From Monodelphis domestica (Eukaryota; Chordata; Mammalia; Didelphimorphia; Didelphidae): DNA of 64,000 bases. A model generated the notes under the pieces. The model worked only from the letters and a program-made list of their open reading frames with translations. It made no database searches and was not told the DNA's origin. The translations under genes and the position numbers were made by a program. Location of the stretch: the NCBI RefSeq assembly GCF_027887165.1, contig NC_077227.1:445040895-445104894 (forward strand), written 5' to 3'. Position 1 is the stretch's first letter; the number at the start of each line of letters is the position of its first letter. Of the stretch, positions 48,125 to 57,444 are shown one piece after another.

Positions 48125-49180
48125 ATCATTCAATTCAACAAGTATTTAATTGCCTGGATCAGTCAATAAGTATTAAGTGCTTATTATGTGCCAGGCATTG
48201 TGTGAGACACCAGGAATATAAAGATACAAATAAAATAGCCTCTTCCCTCAAGGAGCTTAGATTCTACTAGGGAAGTTATAGGGGATTTAACCAGAGACAT
48301 TTTTATACAGCCTAACCTGTGATTTCATCCAGTTGGAAACCCTGTTTACAAACTCTTTCTACCATTACAGATCAGCAAATCGTCTATAATTTATATACAT
48401 GTAGTCTTATCTTTGGCTCCAAAAGAGTAAGTTGCCCAGGTAGCTATGCTATGTAAGATGCAGGACAGGAATCTAGACTTCCTGATGCCAGCCTACTAGC
48501 CTATGCCATGGGCATCATATGCAACATGTCTACAGATAAAAAGGAAGTAATTTCAAAAGGGAGAGATCACTAACAGCTGATGTCACTAAGAAGGATCATA
48601 TGAGTTAAACATTAATGGATTCTAGGGATACTGAGAAGAGGTTGTAAAGAGGGAGTGTATTCTAGGCCTGCTTGGGGACAGCCTGTATCAAGTCATAGAG
48701 ATGGGAGATAGAAAATCCCATAGGGAGAATAAGTTGGCCAGTTTAGCTAGGGGGAATAATATGAAGTATCTGGAAAAGTAGGCTGAAGCCAGATTGTATG
48801 AGGGTTTAATATTACATTACATTAAAGGTAATATGGAGCCACTGAAGATTTTTAAGCAGAGGAGCAATACGATCAGACCTGTGCAAATTATTTTGGCAAC
48901 TATGTGAAAGTTAGATTGGAGAGGGGAAAAACTCCAGGGAAAATCCATTTAGGGGACAATTGTAGTCATTTCAAATAAGAGGTAATCAGGGCTTCAAGTA
49001 AGGATGGTGGTTGTGAATAGAAAGGAGTTGGATAGGAAAGATGAGGTGGAAGTAAAATGGACAAGACTTAAAGACTGATCAATTGTGGGGGGAGGGAAAA
49101 AAGAAAGAAGTCAAGGCTAATTACTTGACTGTGAACCTGGGTTACCATAAGGAGAGTGTTCAAGAGCATAGAAATAATGC
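48125..49180 (-). repeat. L2 LINE (minus), long copy
   Basis: 'gtgcttattatgtgccaggcattgtgtg', 'cctcaaggagcttagattctactagg', 'tattctaggcctgcttggggacagcc', 'aaggtaatatggagccactgaagatttttaagcagagg', 'gatcagacctgtgcaaattattttggcaac', in the expected antisense order. A MIR-like interruption lies at about 48300-48530. Confidence 0.75.
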
Positions 49181-49302
49181 ATGACATGATTAATTATTGG
49201 TTGTTTTCAATTTGGCACCTGTAAATCTTTATATACATAATTGAATATTCCATATTCCCATTATGATATTTAATCAAGCATTTCATTATTTGGGTTAATT
49301 TG

Positions 49303-49573
49303 TTTGAGACTGGCTCTCCCTATATTATCCAATCTTAAAGAGCTTCAGCCACTCAAGGGCCCTTTCCAACGTTAGAAACTTTGACTTGCTCGGTTTCTAA
49401 CATGGGTGGGCTCTCCACCTTCTTAGGCACTTTGATGCACTACCACAGCACCACCATATTAATGAAGACACACAATTAGCTTTGCCCACTGTAGATCAGA
49501 ACTCCCAAGTTCAGTTTCCATCAGTCTTACCTTTACATAGAAGGAATTATAGCTATGCACCTCCAAATCTGGC
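49303..49573 (-). pseudogene. 7SL RNA (SRP RNA) retropseudogene
   Basis: The reverse complement can be followed along the whole of 7SL RNA in order: a 5' domain with GCCAGATTTGGAGGTGCATA (compare the 7SL/Alu start), 'gagttctgatctacagtggg', 'cattaatatggtg', TGCCTAAGAAGG, 'agaaaccgagcaagtcaaa' (the conserved SRP54/S-domain part), and a 3' end 'gagtggctgaagctc' ... 'atatagggagagccagtctc' followed by A-rich sequence. It is 271 bp compared with about 300 bp for 7SL. Many substitutions, including in the 5' domain, make function as SRP RNA unlikely. Full length, with both Alu and S domains, sets it apart from an Alu-type SINE. Confidence 0.8.
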
Positions 49574-49939
49574 TAATTTATTATGAATTTAGTGTTGTGG
49601 TTTCAGTTTTTTAATTTTGATATGCTGAATCACTCTGTCAGACCAGGACATTTTGTAAAAATTTTGAGAACAAATTTTTGTTATATTTTAAATTACCTTT
49701 TAAGAGTCCTTTTTGTTTTATTTTGAAGCATGCTAATTGGGAGAAGGCTTGGGTGACCAGAAATTGGAAATTCAGGAAATCCCATTTTGCTTTAGTGTAT
49801 TTACTTATCATTCCCTTGTCCCCACTGAAAAGTCCCAGAATTCTTTCTTGTAGCAAAACTTTGAGAAGTTTGTTTGGATGTACATATTACATCACGAGTA
49901 CTTTTTCTGGAATCTCTAAATTCCCATTTTTATGAAGAT
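49574..49939. other. No recognised feature
   Basis: AT-rich. The 85-codon plus frame (49678-49935) has no family resemblance. Confidence 0.3.
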
Positions 49940-49982
49940 ATAGGCCTGGCTCTCTATCCACTGAACCACCTAGTTGCCCCTA
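49940..49982 (-). repeat. SINE head fragment (minus)
   Basis: 'aggcctggctctctatccactgaaccacctagttgcccc' is the reverse complement of the marsupial SINE 5' head only. Confidence 0.7.
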
Positions 49983-50870
49983 CTTTTTCTTTTTTATTGG
50001 AGTGACAATATTCCTGTACAATATATGACTTTCACTTTGTTCAAGGTAAGTTTTACCTAGAGGATGCATACACCATATTGTATTAGAGCTTAAGGGGAGA
50101 ACATTTAGTAATCCCTAAGTTTATTTAACTATTGCAATTTTAAGAAACAGCCACAAAGCCCAGGTTTTTCCTATTACCATATAGAAGAAACAAACAAACA
50201 AAAAAATACAATACAATACAGGTATCAAGCTCTGAGAACTTTTTAGGAGGACTGACATATTTGTGAAGAAATCTACTCTTTATTTCTCTATTTTCTTTAA
50301 AGTATACATTTCATACTGAAATCAAGAAGATATTTTGTGTCCTCTTCAGACAGCAAGTTCAGAAATGCTATCGGTTAGAGAAGATATGTTTTAATTCTTA
50401 AATGTGGTAAGATATGTCTCTGGAGATGGTAAATAGGTATGTTTTATTAGTCAAAAGCAGTGACCTTATGGCAAACTGATAGGGTGATTTCTGTTTATAT
50501 AATAGAGTTTCTGGTTGGGATACATTTCTTTAAAATAAAATAAATGTGGAGGTTTAAGTATGTTATTCACATTTATATCCTAGACATAGAACTTGTTATA
50601 TTAAATTTCCACCTTAGTTTCACATCCAGAAGATATGAAATATTCAAGGACTCCTAATTTCCTTTTTATTATTGCCCACTAAAGTATTTCCACTAAAATT
50701 TAATTTCTTGACCATTTTAGGCAATTACCAAGTAAATATCCTTTTAAAATGCATTTTATATGCCTAGTTTACTTAGGTGCCTTTTATAGGAGCTGCTCTT
50801 TCATAAAGTATTGTAAAAGTGGCAGCTAAGTACATTAGGATTTCTTTCTCTCTTCTAGAAGTTGCACAGA
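49983..50870. other. AT-rich sequence without recognised repeat
   Basis: About 890 bp, no gene recognised; short (CAAA)n and (ACAAT)n runs near 50190-50220. Confidence 0.3.
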
Positions 50871-50871
50871 A

Positions 50872-50995
50872 AATCATAGAATTTAGAATCAGAAGGTGCT
50901 TTAGAGTTGATCTGGTCCTCATTTAACATATAAGGAAGTGGAAACCCAATTTAAGTTAATATCCATGGTCAGAAGGTATTCCAGTTCAACTCCAG
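50872..50995 (-). repeat. MIR (minus)
   Basis: 'aaatcatagaatttagaatcagaaggtgctttagagttgatctgg'. Confidence 0.6.
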
Positions 50996-51626
50996 CATTT
51001 TATTAACCTTCTATTTTGTACACAGCACTGAGAGACCCCAGAGACAAAAACAAAGCAGTCCATAGTTTAAGGAGCTTCTATTCTCCTGGGTAAGGTGAAA
51101 AAGGAGAAGGGTAGTAGGATATGTATGTTTATTAATGCACAAAATTATATATACATGTATATACACAGGCACACATATAAAATATACACAAAAATAAGAT
51201 AAAACAAGGTAAGGAGTGGGGCAAAGGGAAGTCTATGCAAAATACTTTAGGAATTTTTAAGAAAGGAAGGAACAATTATATTTGGAGAAGTCAGAGAAAG
51301 TTTCACAAGAGAGCACTTGAGCTAAACCAAGAAAGAGAGATTGTAACAGGCCCAGGAAAAGAAGCAGGGCATACCAGGCCTAAGTTCCAGAAGAAATGTA
51401 TGAATGCTTAGAAACCACATTTTTCTGGATAACTATAAAGCTAGCAAGTTCAGTCTGGCTATCAGATAAAAACAGGTAAGGGAAGGTCTTTTGGACTGTT
51501 TTCTTTTTTTAATTATAAAATTATACAGATAGATTGTAACCATATTCTTAAAGACCTTAAATAAGGATCAATAGTCTCTTATTTTAGAGTCAACAAGGAG
51601 CTGTTGATGATTTCTGAGCAGGGGAG
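50996..51626 (-). repeat. L2 LINE (minus), left of LTR copy B
   Basis: 'ttaaggagcttctattctcctgggtaagg', 'acttgagctaaaccaagaaag', 'gttgatgatttctgagcaggggag'. The copy resumes after the LTR at 52498 ('ggagtaacaggtcaaaccctggcagctttgtggag'), which matches the L2 order. Confidence 0.65.
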
Positions 51627-52497
51627 TGTTACAGACAAAAGAGTGGTTGCCATAAACTGTGATCGTGAAAATATGGGTTTAAGAATTTGAATTGCCAAAA
51701 CTGCAAAGATAAATTTTTAGTGTCTTGATTTATATTAAAAATAAAGTGGTCGCCATGGGAAAATTCCCAAAATATAAAATACCCAAGTCATCTGGGTTTT
51801 ATGGAGATTTTAATTAATACAAATGAGGAATTAAGGAAAGGGAGAGAGAAAGAGGAAATAATGGGAAAGGGGCCTAGGTCTGAGCTTTAAGAGAGACCAG
51901 TCAGTCTTTAATCAGTCACTCACCACAAAATTTGTCCCAAGCAAGATTCTAGTGTTCAGAGAGACTCAGCTACTCCCAACTAGTCCGAGCTCCAACTCAG
52001 CTACCAAAGCTACACCAACTCTTCAGAGGCCTTCTGACCTCCTTTTAAAGAGAATTTTCTCCTCTGTCACCTCCCCTAAGTTTTCAGATCTACCAATCAC
52101 AGTAGACATTTTCCAAAGGACTGACCATTCTTTATTCACACCTGAGTAGACTAAAACTTTTGAGTAATTCACACCTGAGTAGGCTAATCTTGTCCTTTAC
52201 AAGTTGCTTGATTAATTTGATCTTCATAGGTACTTAGCACCCCTTTGTATTAGATCTAAAAATAGACCCAGCTTAAGGGTCTTAGCTTTACTTTTAAGTA
52301 TGGGCTGGGTACCTTTCCATTGTTCAGTAAGGAGTTTTACAACTTTATCTTCCCCTAAAGTATGCCTAAGTATGGGTGGAGTAATGTTAGAGTTCCCACT
52401 ACATTCCTGACTAAAGTCCCATCATTAAAAAAGAAAGGGATAGCAGCCTTAACCAAAAATGTTCTAAGGTAGAGTCTGAGAATTTTTAAGATTCATA
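51627..52497 (-). mobile_element. Solo LTR (copy B), same family as the provirus
   Basis: Minus-strand LTR. Its sequence GTATTAATTAAAATCTCC, 'ataaaacccagatgacttggg' and CCCATGGCGACCACTTT align with LTR A at 16340-16440 and with the provirus LTR. Flanking L2 joins up across it with a 4-bp GGAG on both sides (51623-51626 and 52498-52501). About 870 bp. The outer 30 bp on the low-coordinate side are less certain (the end could be 51658). No internal retroviral sequence adjoins. The 65-codon frame at 51952 lies inside the LTR. Confidence 0.75.
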
Positions 52498-52560
52498 GGA
52501 GTAACAGGTCAAACCCTGGCAGCTTTGTGGAGACCAATTGGGAAACTGTTATCCTAGGGA
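52498..52560 (-). repeat. L2 (minus), right of LTR copy B
   Basis: 'ggcagctttgtggagaccaattggg' continues the L2 interrupted at 51626. Confidence 0.5.
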
Positions 52561-52599
52561 AGTAGACACAAACACCTAAATGAGGATAATGACTGTTGG

Positions 52600-53266
52600 G
52601 TTCCTTATTGCCCCTGGATTGTGGTGACTCCTTTTTGCCCCTAAGATAAAATGCCAACTCTTCATCTTATTGTTTAAACTATTCACAATTGGCACTAACC
52701 TACCTTTTTAGGCTTGCTTTATATTGTTTTCTTATGTGCACACAACTGTTAGGCTAAACTGCCTACCTGCTGCTCTTCCTTGAACTCTCTGTTCCATCTA
52801 CCACCTCTGCCTTTGCATAAACTGCCCCTCTCTCATACCCAGAAATCACTCCTTCTTCACCTGCACCTAAGCTTCTTCAAAGTTCAGCCCTTGTGCCACA
52901 TTTTATGGCAGTGGTTCTTAACCTTAGGTTCATTCATTTAAAAAAAATATTTTAAAAATTACATCAATATAATTAGTTTCAATTGTTATCCCATGTATTT
53001 TATTTGATGCATTTAAGAACATTAAATAAACAATTTTAATTAATTCATTAAATTTAAATTTAAGTAAATTTTAAAAATTAAGAACTTTGAAGAGTCCATA
53101 GCCTTCATCAGTTTGCTTCAGAAGACTGTAATACAAAAAGAGTTTGAGAACTCCTGTTTTCTGGGAAGCCTTCCTTGGTTATTAGTATTCTATCACTACC
53201 TCTGCCTATTATCAAGTATATACCTCTTTGCTTCTATGTTATATTTCCTTAGAATGTAAGCTTCTT
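52600..53266 (+). repeat. L2 3' region (plus), split by a hAT MITE
   Basis: 'ctaagataaaatgccaactcttcatcttattgtttaaactattcacaattggc', 'ggctaaactgcctacctgctgctcttccttgaac', 'cacctgcacctaagcttcttcaaagttcagccc', then after the MITE 'tctgggaagccttccttgg' and 'ccttagaatgtaagcttcttggggg'. Interrupted at 52909-53156. Confidence 0.75.
52909..53156. mobile_element. hAT-type MITE with 8-bp target duplication
   Basis: A 248-bp AT-rich element with inverted ends CAGTGGTTCTTAACC and (reverse complement of the right end) CAGGAGTTCTCAAAC. It is flanked by TTTTATGG (52901-52908) and TTTTCTGG (53157-53164), an 8-bp duplication with one mismatch, diagnostic of hAT transposition. It has no transposase. It lies in an L2 copy and is thus younger than it. 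Ends of this type are seen in Charlie-derived MER elements. Confidence 0.8.
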
Positions 53267-53485
53267 GGGGGCAGCTTGGTGGCTCAGTGGATAGAGTACC
53301 ACCCCTGGAATCAGGAGGTCTTAGTTCATAATCTGACCTCTGAAACTTCCTATCTCTGTGACACTGGGCAAGTGTCATTTAACCCTAATTGCCAAACTCT
53401 TACCTCTCTTCTGCCTTGGAACTGATACTTTGATATCTCTAGAGAGAAGCTAAGGGTTTTAAAAAATGAAAAGAAAAAAGAATAT
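53267..53485 (+). repeat. Marsupial SINE (plus)
   Basis: 'ggggcagcttggtggctcagtggatagagtacc', 'gacactgggcaagtgtcatttaaccc', 'cttctgccttggaactgatac' and an A-rich end. Confidence 0.8.
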
Positions 53486-53514
53486 ATCTTTCTTGGGAGC
53501 AAAAGCTATTGAAT

Positions 53515-53645
53515 GAATGAAAAAAACATTAAATGCTTTCTGTATGCTAAAAGACAGTCTTATACACTAGAGATGTAAATAGAAAAATTGAGACAACCCT
53601 TGCTCAGAGTTTATACTCTATATAGGGGAGACAATGCATAAAAGA
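53515..53645 (-). repeat. L2/MIR fragment (minus)
   Basis: 'aaatgctttctgtatgctaaaagac', 'gagtttatactctatataggggagacaatg'. Confidence 0.45.
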
Positions 53646-53814
53646 AAGTTGAGCTGCAAGGTGGATAAGAAAGGCCAGGATCATAAAGCTAGAGATATGA
53701 AACTAGATTTGAGAGAGATTTTAGGTCTGTATAAATGGACTTAGGAGTCCTATATATAAAGATAGTACATATACCCATAATCATACACACCTGTCCTAAC
53801 ACATGCATGTACAC

Positions 53815-54185
53815 ACACATTAAACCCTTTCTGTCTTAGTAATAATTCTAAGACAGAAGGTAAGGTTAGGCAATTGGGGTTAAGTGACTTTCCCAAAGTC
53901 ACATAGCTAAGTAGTGTCTGCAGGCATCTGGGTAGCTGAGTGGAATGAGAGTCAGGCCTAGTGAGGGGAGGTCCTGGGTTCAAATCTGGCCTCAGATACT
54001 TCCCAGCTGTGTGACCCTGGGAAAGTCACTTAACCCCCATTGCCTACCCTTACTGCTCTTTTCCCTTGGAACCAATACACACTATTGATTCCAAGATGGA
54101 AAGAAAGGCTTTTAAATTAAAAAAAAAAAGTAGGGCAAGGACCCAAGGCCTAGACTCCAAGGCCATCCCTCTAACCACTAAGCCA
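53815..54185 (-). repeat. Marsupial SINE (minus), split by a plus SINE
   Basis: Left part 53815-53922 ('aaaccctttctgtcttagtaataattctaag...aagtcacatagct') and right part 54132-54185 ('ggcctagactccaaggccatccctctaaccac') are one antisense SINE. The plus-strand SINE at 53923-54131 sits between them. Confidence 0.65.
53923..54131 (+). repeat. Marsupial tRNA/CORE-type SINE (plus), nested
   Basis: 'ctgggtagctgagtggaatgagagtcaggcctag', GGTCCTGGGTTCAAATCTGG, 'cccccattgcctac', 'ttgattccaagatggaaag' and an A11 tail. Confidence 0.85.
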
Positions 54186-54442
54186 TAGTACTTCTTTTGT
54201 AAATCAGTTTACTCTTAGGACACTAGGATGCCCTTTGTATATACTTGATTTTAATGAAAACATTATTTAGTCTTAGTAAACTTGAAATTCAAGTCTAAGG
54301 CATTCAGTTAATTACATTATAAGCCATTTACTCATAAAAATATTTAAATATTACTAAGACATAAATAAGCTACTCCTGTATTTAGATACAACATATGGCT
54401 TTTGAAAGCCCTATGAAATATTCCCCTAAAAAGCGATTGGTG

Positions 54443-54682
54443 GGGTTGCAGCTGAGTGGCTGAGTGGACTAAGAGCCAGACCTAGAGATCGGAGGTCCTG
54501 GGTTCAAATGTTCTCAGACACTTACCTGCTGTGTGACCCAGGGCAAGTCACTTAACCCCATTGCCTAGCCCTTACTGTTCTTCCACCTTGAAAACAATAC
54601 ACAGTATTGATTTTAAGTCAGAAGGTAAGGGTTTAAAAATGAATGAATGAATGAATGAATGAATGAATGAATGAATGAATGA
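54443..54682 (+). repeat. Marsupial SINE (plus) with (AATG)n tail
   Basis: 'gcagctgagtggctgagtggactaagagccagacctag' to 'cagtattgattttaagtcagaaggtaagggttt', followed by ten AATG units at 54639-54680, a microsatellite grown from the SINE tail. Confidence 0.85.
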
Positions 54683-55737
54683 GCTATTGATGGTTATTTT
54701 AAACTAGAACAAAACAATTTGGTAGTTATATCCACATTCATTTTAAAATTCAAAATGCTTTTCCACCTAGGTCTTTAGGATCAAGTTCTTAAACTTTATA
54801 AATTGTTTTATCTCCTTAATTTTCTTTGTGTGTTCTAAACCACAGCTTTGTTACTACAGGATCCATCCTTTGCATTGTAATAACTGGGAGATACTATTTC
54901 TGGATATTTTAATGGGGGTTTTATAGCTGTTAATACAGAAACAGTGATTTAAAAAAATTTTAAATGTTAATATGTAGAAAATAAAGAAGTAAAGAAATAA
55001 AAATATGATAATCCTTCTTAGATTTCAAGCCAGTATATAAATGACATTTTTGATCTATGGCATTTGGATAAATGAGAGTTAGTATTACCAATCTACTTTT
55101 CTTTACATCTAGTTTTAATTTTTCACTGTATGATAATGAAGCTCACATTATATATTAAAATTAATTATTGTAGAACAATGGGAATTTACATTCTAATTTG
55201 CATACTATTCTTTGATAAGCATTTGCTAAATTAAGAGTAATTAATTTATGCTTGTTTACATTAATTTCTCCTGAAAAGCTGATATGTAAATTTTGTAAAT
55301 ATTAATATAACACACTAGCAAGTAAACTGGAGTTTGCACACAATGTATAAACTGTGAGAATTAATTTAAATTTATGAATAATACTGTTTTATTTAAGATT
55401 TAAACAAGATTGGTAAAATAATCAGTTTTATAAACACTATAAATCACTTGCATTACCTTTCACTTTGAAACTATATTTAAGTTTCAATTATTAAGAAAAC
55501 TTTCCACTTTACAATGGGATATCGAGACATTTGTATTCCTACCGAATAATGTCTTTCTTCTTTCAAGATATTAGTATGTCAAATTATTAGCTATTTGATT
55601 TTAGTATATGTTTTAATACCAGTATAAACTAGATAGTTGTTTTACTTTTAAAAATATTATTCAGTCAGCAAAATTCTGTCCCTCTCCTCAATTAAGAATG
55701 AAAGAGAAACAAAACCCCTATTATAAAAATGCATAGT
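54683..55737. other. AT-rich sequence without recognised gene or repeat
   Basis: About 1 kb, rich in TAAT/ATTA boxes, with 'ctaatttgcatact' near 55194. No repeat family recognised; may contain a non-coding conserved element. Confidence 0.3.
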
Positions 55738-55950
55738 TGGAGCAGTTAGATAACACAGTGGACAGAGAGCCAGGCTTAGAGTTGGGAGGCCTGGGTTCAA
55801 ATATAGCTTCAGATATTTCCTAGTTGTGTGACCCTGGGCAAGTCACTTAATCGCAGTTGCTTTGCCCTTACCACTCTTCTGCCTTGGAACTGACACTTAG
55901 TAGTTATTCTAAGACAGAAAATAAGGTGTTTTTTTTTTTCATTAAAAAAT
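55738..55950 (+). repeat. Marsupial SINE (plus)
   Basis: 'agcagttagataacacagtggacagagagccagg', GGCCTGGGTTCAAATATAG, 'gtgaccctgggcaagtcacttaa' and a T-rich/A-rich end. It lies antisense within the minus-strand open frame that begins at 56960, so the last part of that frame is not retroviral. Confidence 0.85.
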
Positions 55951-56037
55951 AAACATGTATAGTCATACAAAACATTTTCATATTGGACATATCTAAAAGA
56001 TGCATATACAAATATAACTGTATGTATATATATATAT

Positions 56038-56960
56038 TTATAAGCTGAACACAAGTCTACTACTGTAAAGTATATAGCTGTGCTAGGAATGGATGAAATA
56101 ATAGTATGTATGTTAGAAACTACGGAGTGTCTCTTTATAAAGTGATTATTCACTGCCCTTAGATCCTGTATGAATCTATAGAGGTGCTTGCCATCGGGCC
56201 CTCTTTTTGGTTTTTTAATTGGCAGGATGGGCGTGTTGTATTCAGATTTGCAAGGGATTATTATTCCCTGTTCTATTAATGAGTTAATAACTGGTGTAAT
56301 GCCCTCAGTTGCCTCCTTTGAGAGGGAATACTGAGGGATAGAAGGAGGTGGGCTAGATTTAGTTTTTATCTGCACAGGAACAGCAGATTTAAGTAAACCT
56401 ACATCAGAAGAAGATGTGGCCCAAAGAGACTCCTGTATATCTTTACGTATTTCAAAAGTGGAAGGCTCTTTTGCCTCCTGGTTTTCCGAGAGAAGTACAG
56501 GGAGTAAATTTAAAGATTCCTCTGGTACTTCTAATGATAATGAGCCATCTGGGGAGCAGGTTATTGTGGCTCTGAGTTTGTATAGAAGGTCCCTCCCCAG
56601 CAAATTTAAAGGGGAGTCAGGCATCAAAAGGAAGGAGTGTTGTACCTCTAGGGGTCCTACAGACACCATTCTAGGAGGAAGTCTTTTAACTCTTTGGGTT
56701 ATTCCTGATATTCCCATTACATTCTCTGAGCCAACAGAATAACATTGTAAATCAGGTGTTCTCTTTAATACAGACCAGGAAGCTCCGGTGTCTAATAGAC
56801 AATCATAATAGGTGTTACCCACCTTTAAGGTAACATGGGGTTCATTAGTATGGGGGGCAGTGGATAGGGACAATGGGTAGTAGGACATCAGGGTCCAGGA
56901 AATCAAAGGTTGTATCCTCTGATTCCTGTGCCCCAGCCCCCCCCCCCCCGACACTATCAT
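56038..56960 (-). pseudogene. ERV protease and N-terminal RT fragment (pol remains)
   Basis: Open from 56960 towards lower coordinates. The retropepsin active site is DTGAS at about residues 57-61 and the family's second motif 'LLGRDLL' lies about 60 residues on. Then come a Pro-rich linker and RT start with 'GIIIPCKSEYNTPILP', 'YRFIQDLRAVN', and RT motif A 'FTVVDLCSA' at about residue 300. The retroviral part ends there. The open frame runs on to 55809 through unrelated AT-rich and SINE sequence. The catalytic YxDD motif, RNase H and integrase are missing. A G-run (minus strand, 56938-56949) separates this frame from the upstream ones. Confidence 0.88.
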
Positions 56961-57427
56961 TGTGTTTGGGATATTCCTTGGGCACCCCCCTGAAGGGCAC
57001 CTCTCTGAGGGTCATTAGTACCTCGAGTATTTTTTGGACGAGCGCCATTTCTCATATATTGTTGTTGTTCATTATCATTATAATTTTCTTCATTTAGAGC
57101 ATTGTCATTATTTTCCCAATTCCTATTTCTATAATTCTGGTTTCTAAAGTTCTTATTTCTATATTCATTATAGTTATTTCCATAGTCATTATTATAATTT
57201 CTAGAATTCTGGTTTCTATAACCATTATCATCATTTCTATAGTTATTATTTCTAAAGCTATTATTAAACTGTGTATTCCTTCCAATCATCTTAAGAAAGG
57301 TTCTACATTCCATCATTTTGTGGCCCTTCTTCTCACAGAAGTGGCAAGTAATGGATTGATAATTGGATTTCTGGAGAGGGGCAATTGTCGTTGGTTCATT
57401 ATCATGCCCACTTTCTAATTTAGTCAT
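56957..57427 (-). pseudogene. ERV nucleocapsid frame: zinc knuckle plus Asn/Tyr/Arg-rich tail
   Basis: 156 codons. A single CCHC knuckle CHFCEKKGHKMMEC (C-X2-C-X4-H-X4-C) lies near residue 35, as in gammaretroviral NC, which binds genomic RNA. Residues about 50-130 form an unusual low-complexity tail built of RN-Y/F, NY and YRN units with almost no hydrophobic residues. It ends near the protease frame with which it overlaps by 4 nt. It lies in a different frame from gag, the two meeting near an A-run at 57445-57455. In a functional retrovirus NC would be the C-terminal part of Gag. Open over its length despite age. Confidence 0.85.
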
Positions 57428-57444
57428 CCTATCTATTAAATATC

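Noticed and set aside
51627..52497. LTR B as the 3' LTR of the provirus
   Set aside because: It has its own flanking L2 and GGAG duplication, and no retroviral sequence lies between 52.5 and 56.0 kb. Treated as an independent solo LTR.
55809..56037. Continuation of the ERV pol frame to 55809
   Set aside because: The frame stays open by chance through a microsatellite and an antisense SINE; retroviral similarity ends at RT motif A.
56845..57048. 67-codon minus-strand frame between NC and protease as a separate gene
   Set aside because: It is the third phase over the NC-protease junction of the provirus, probably displaced by a homopolymer change, not an independent gene.
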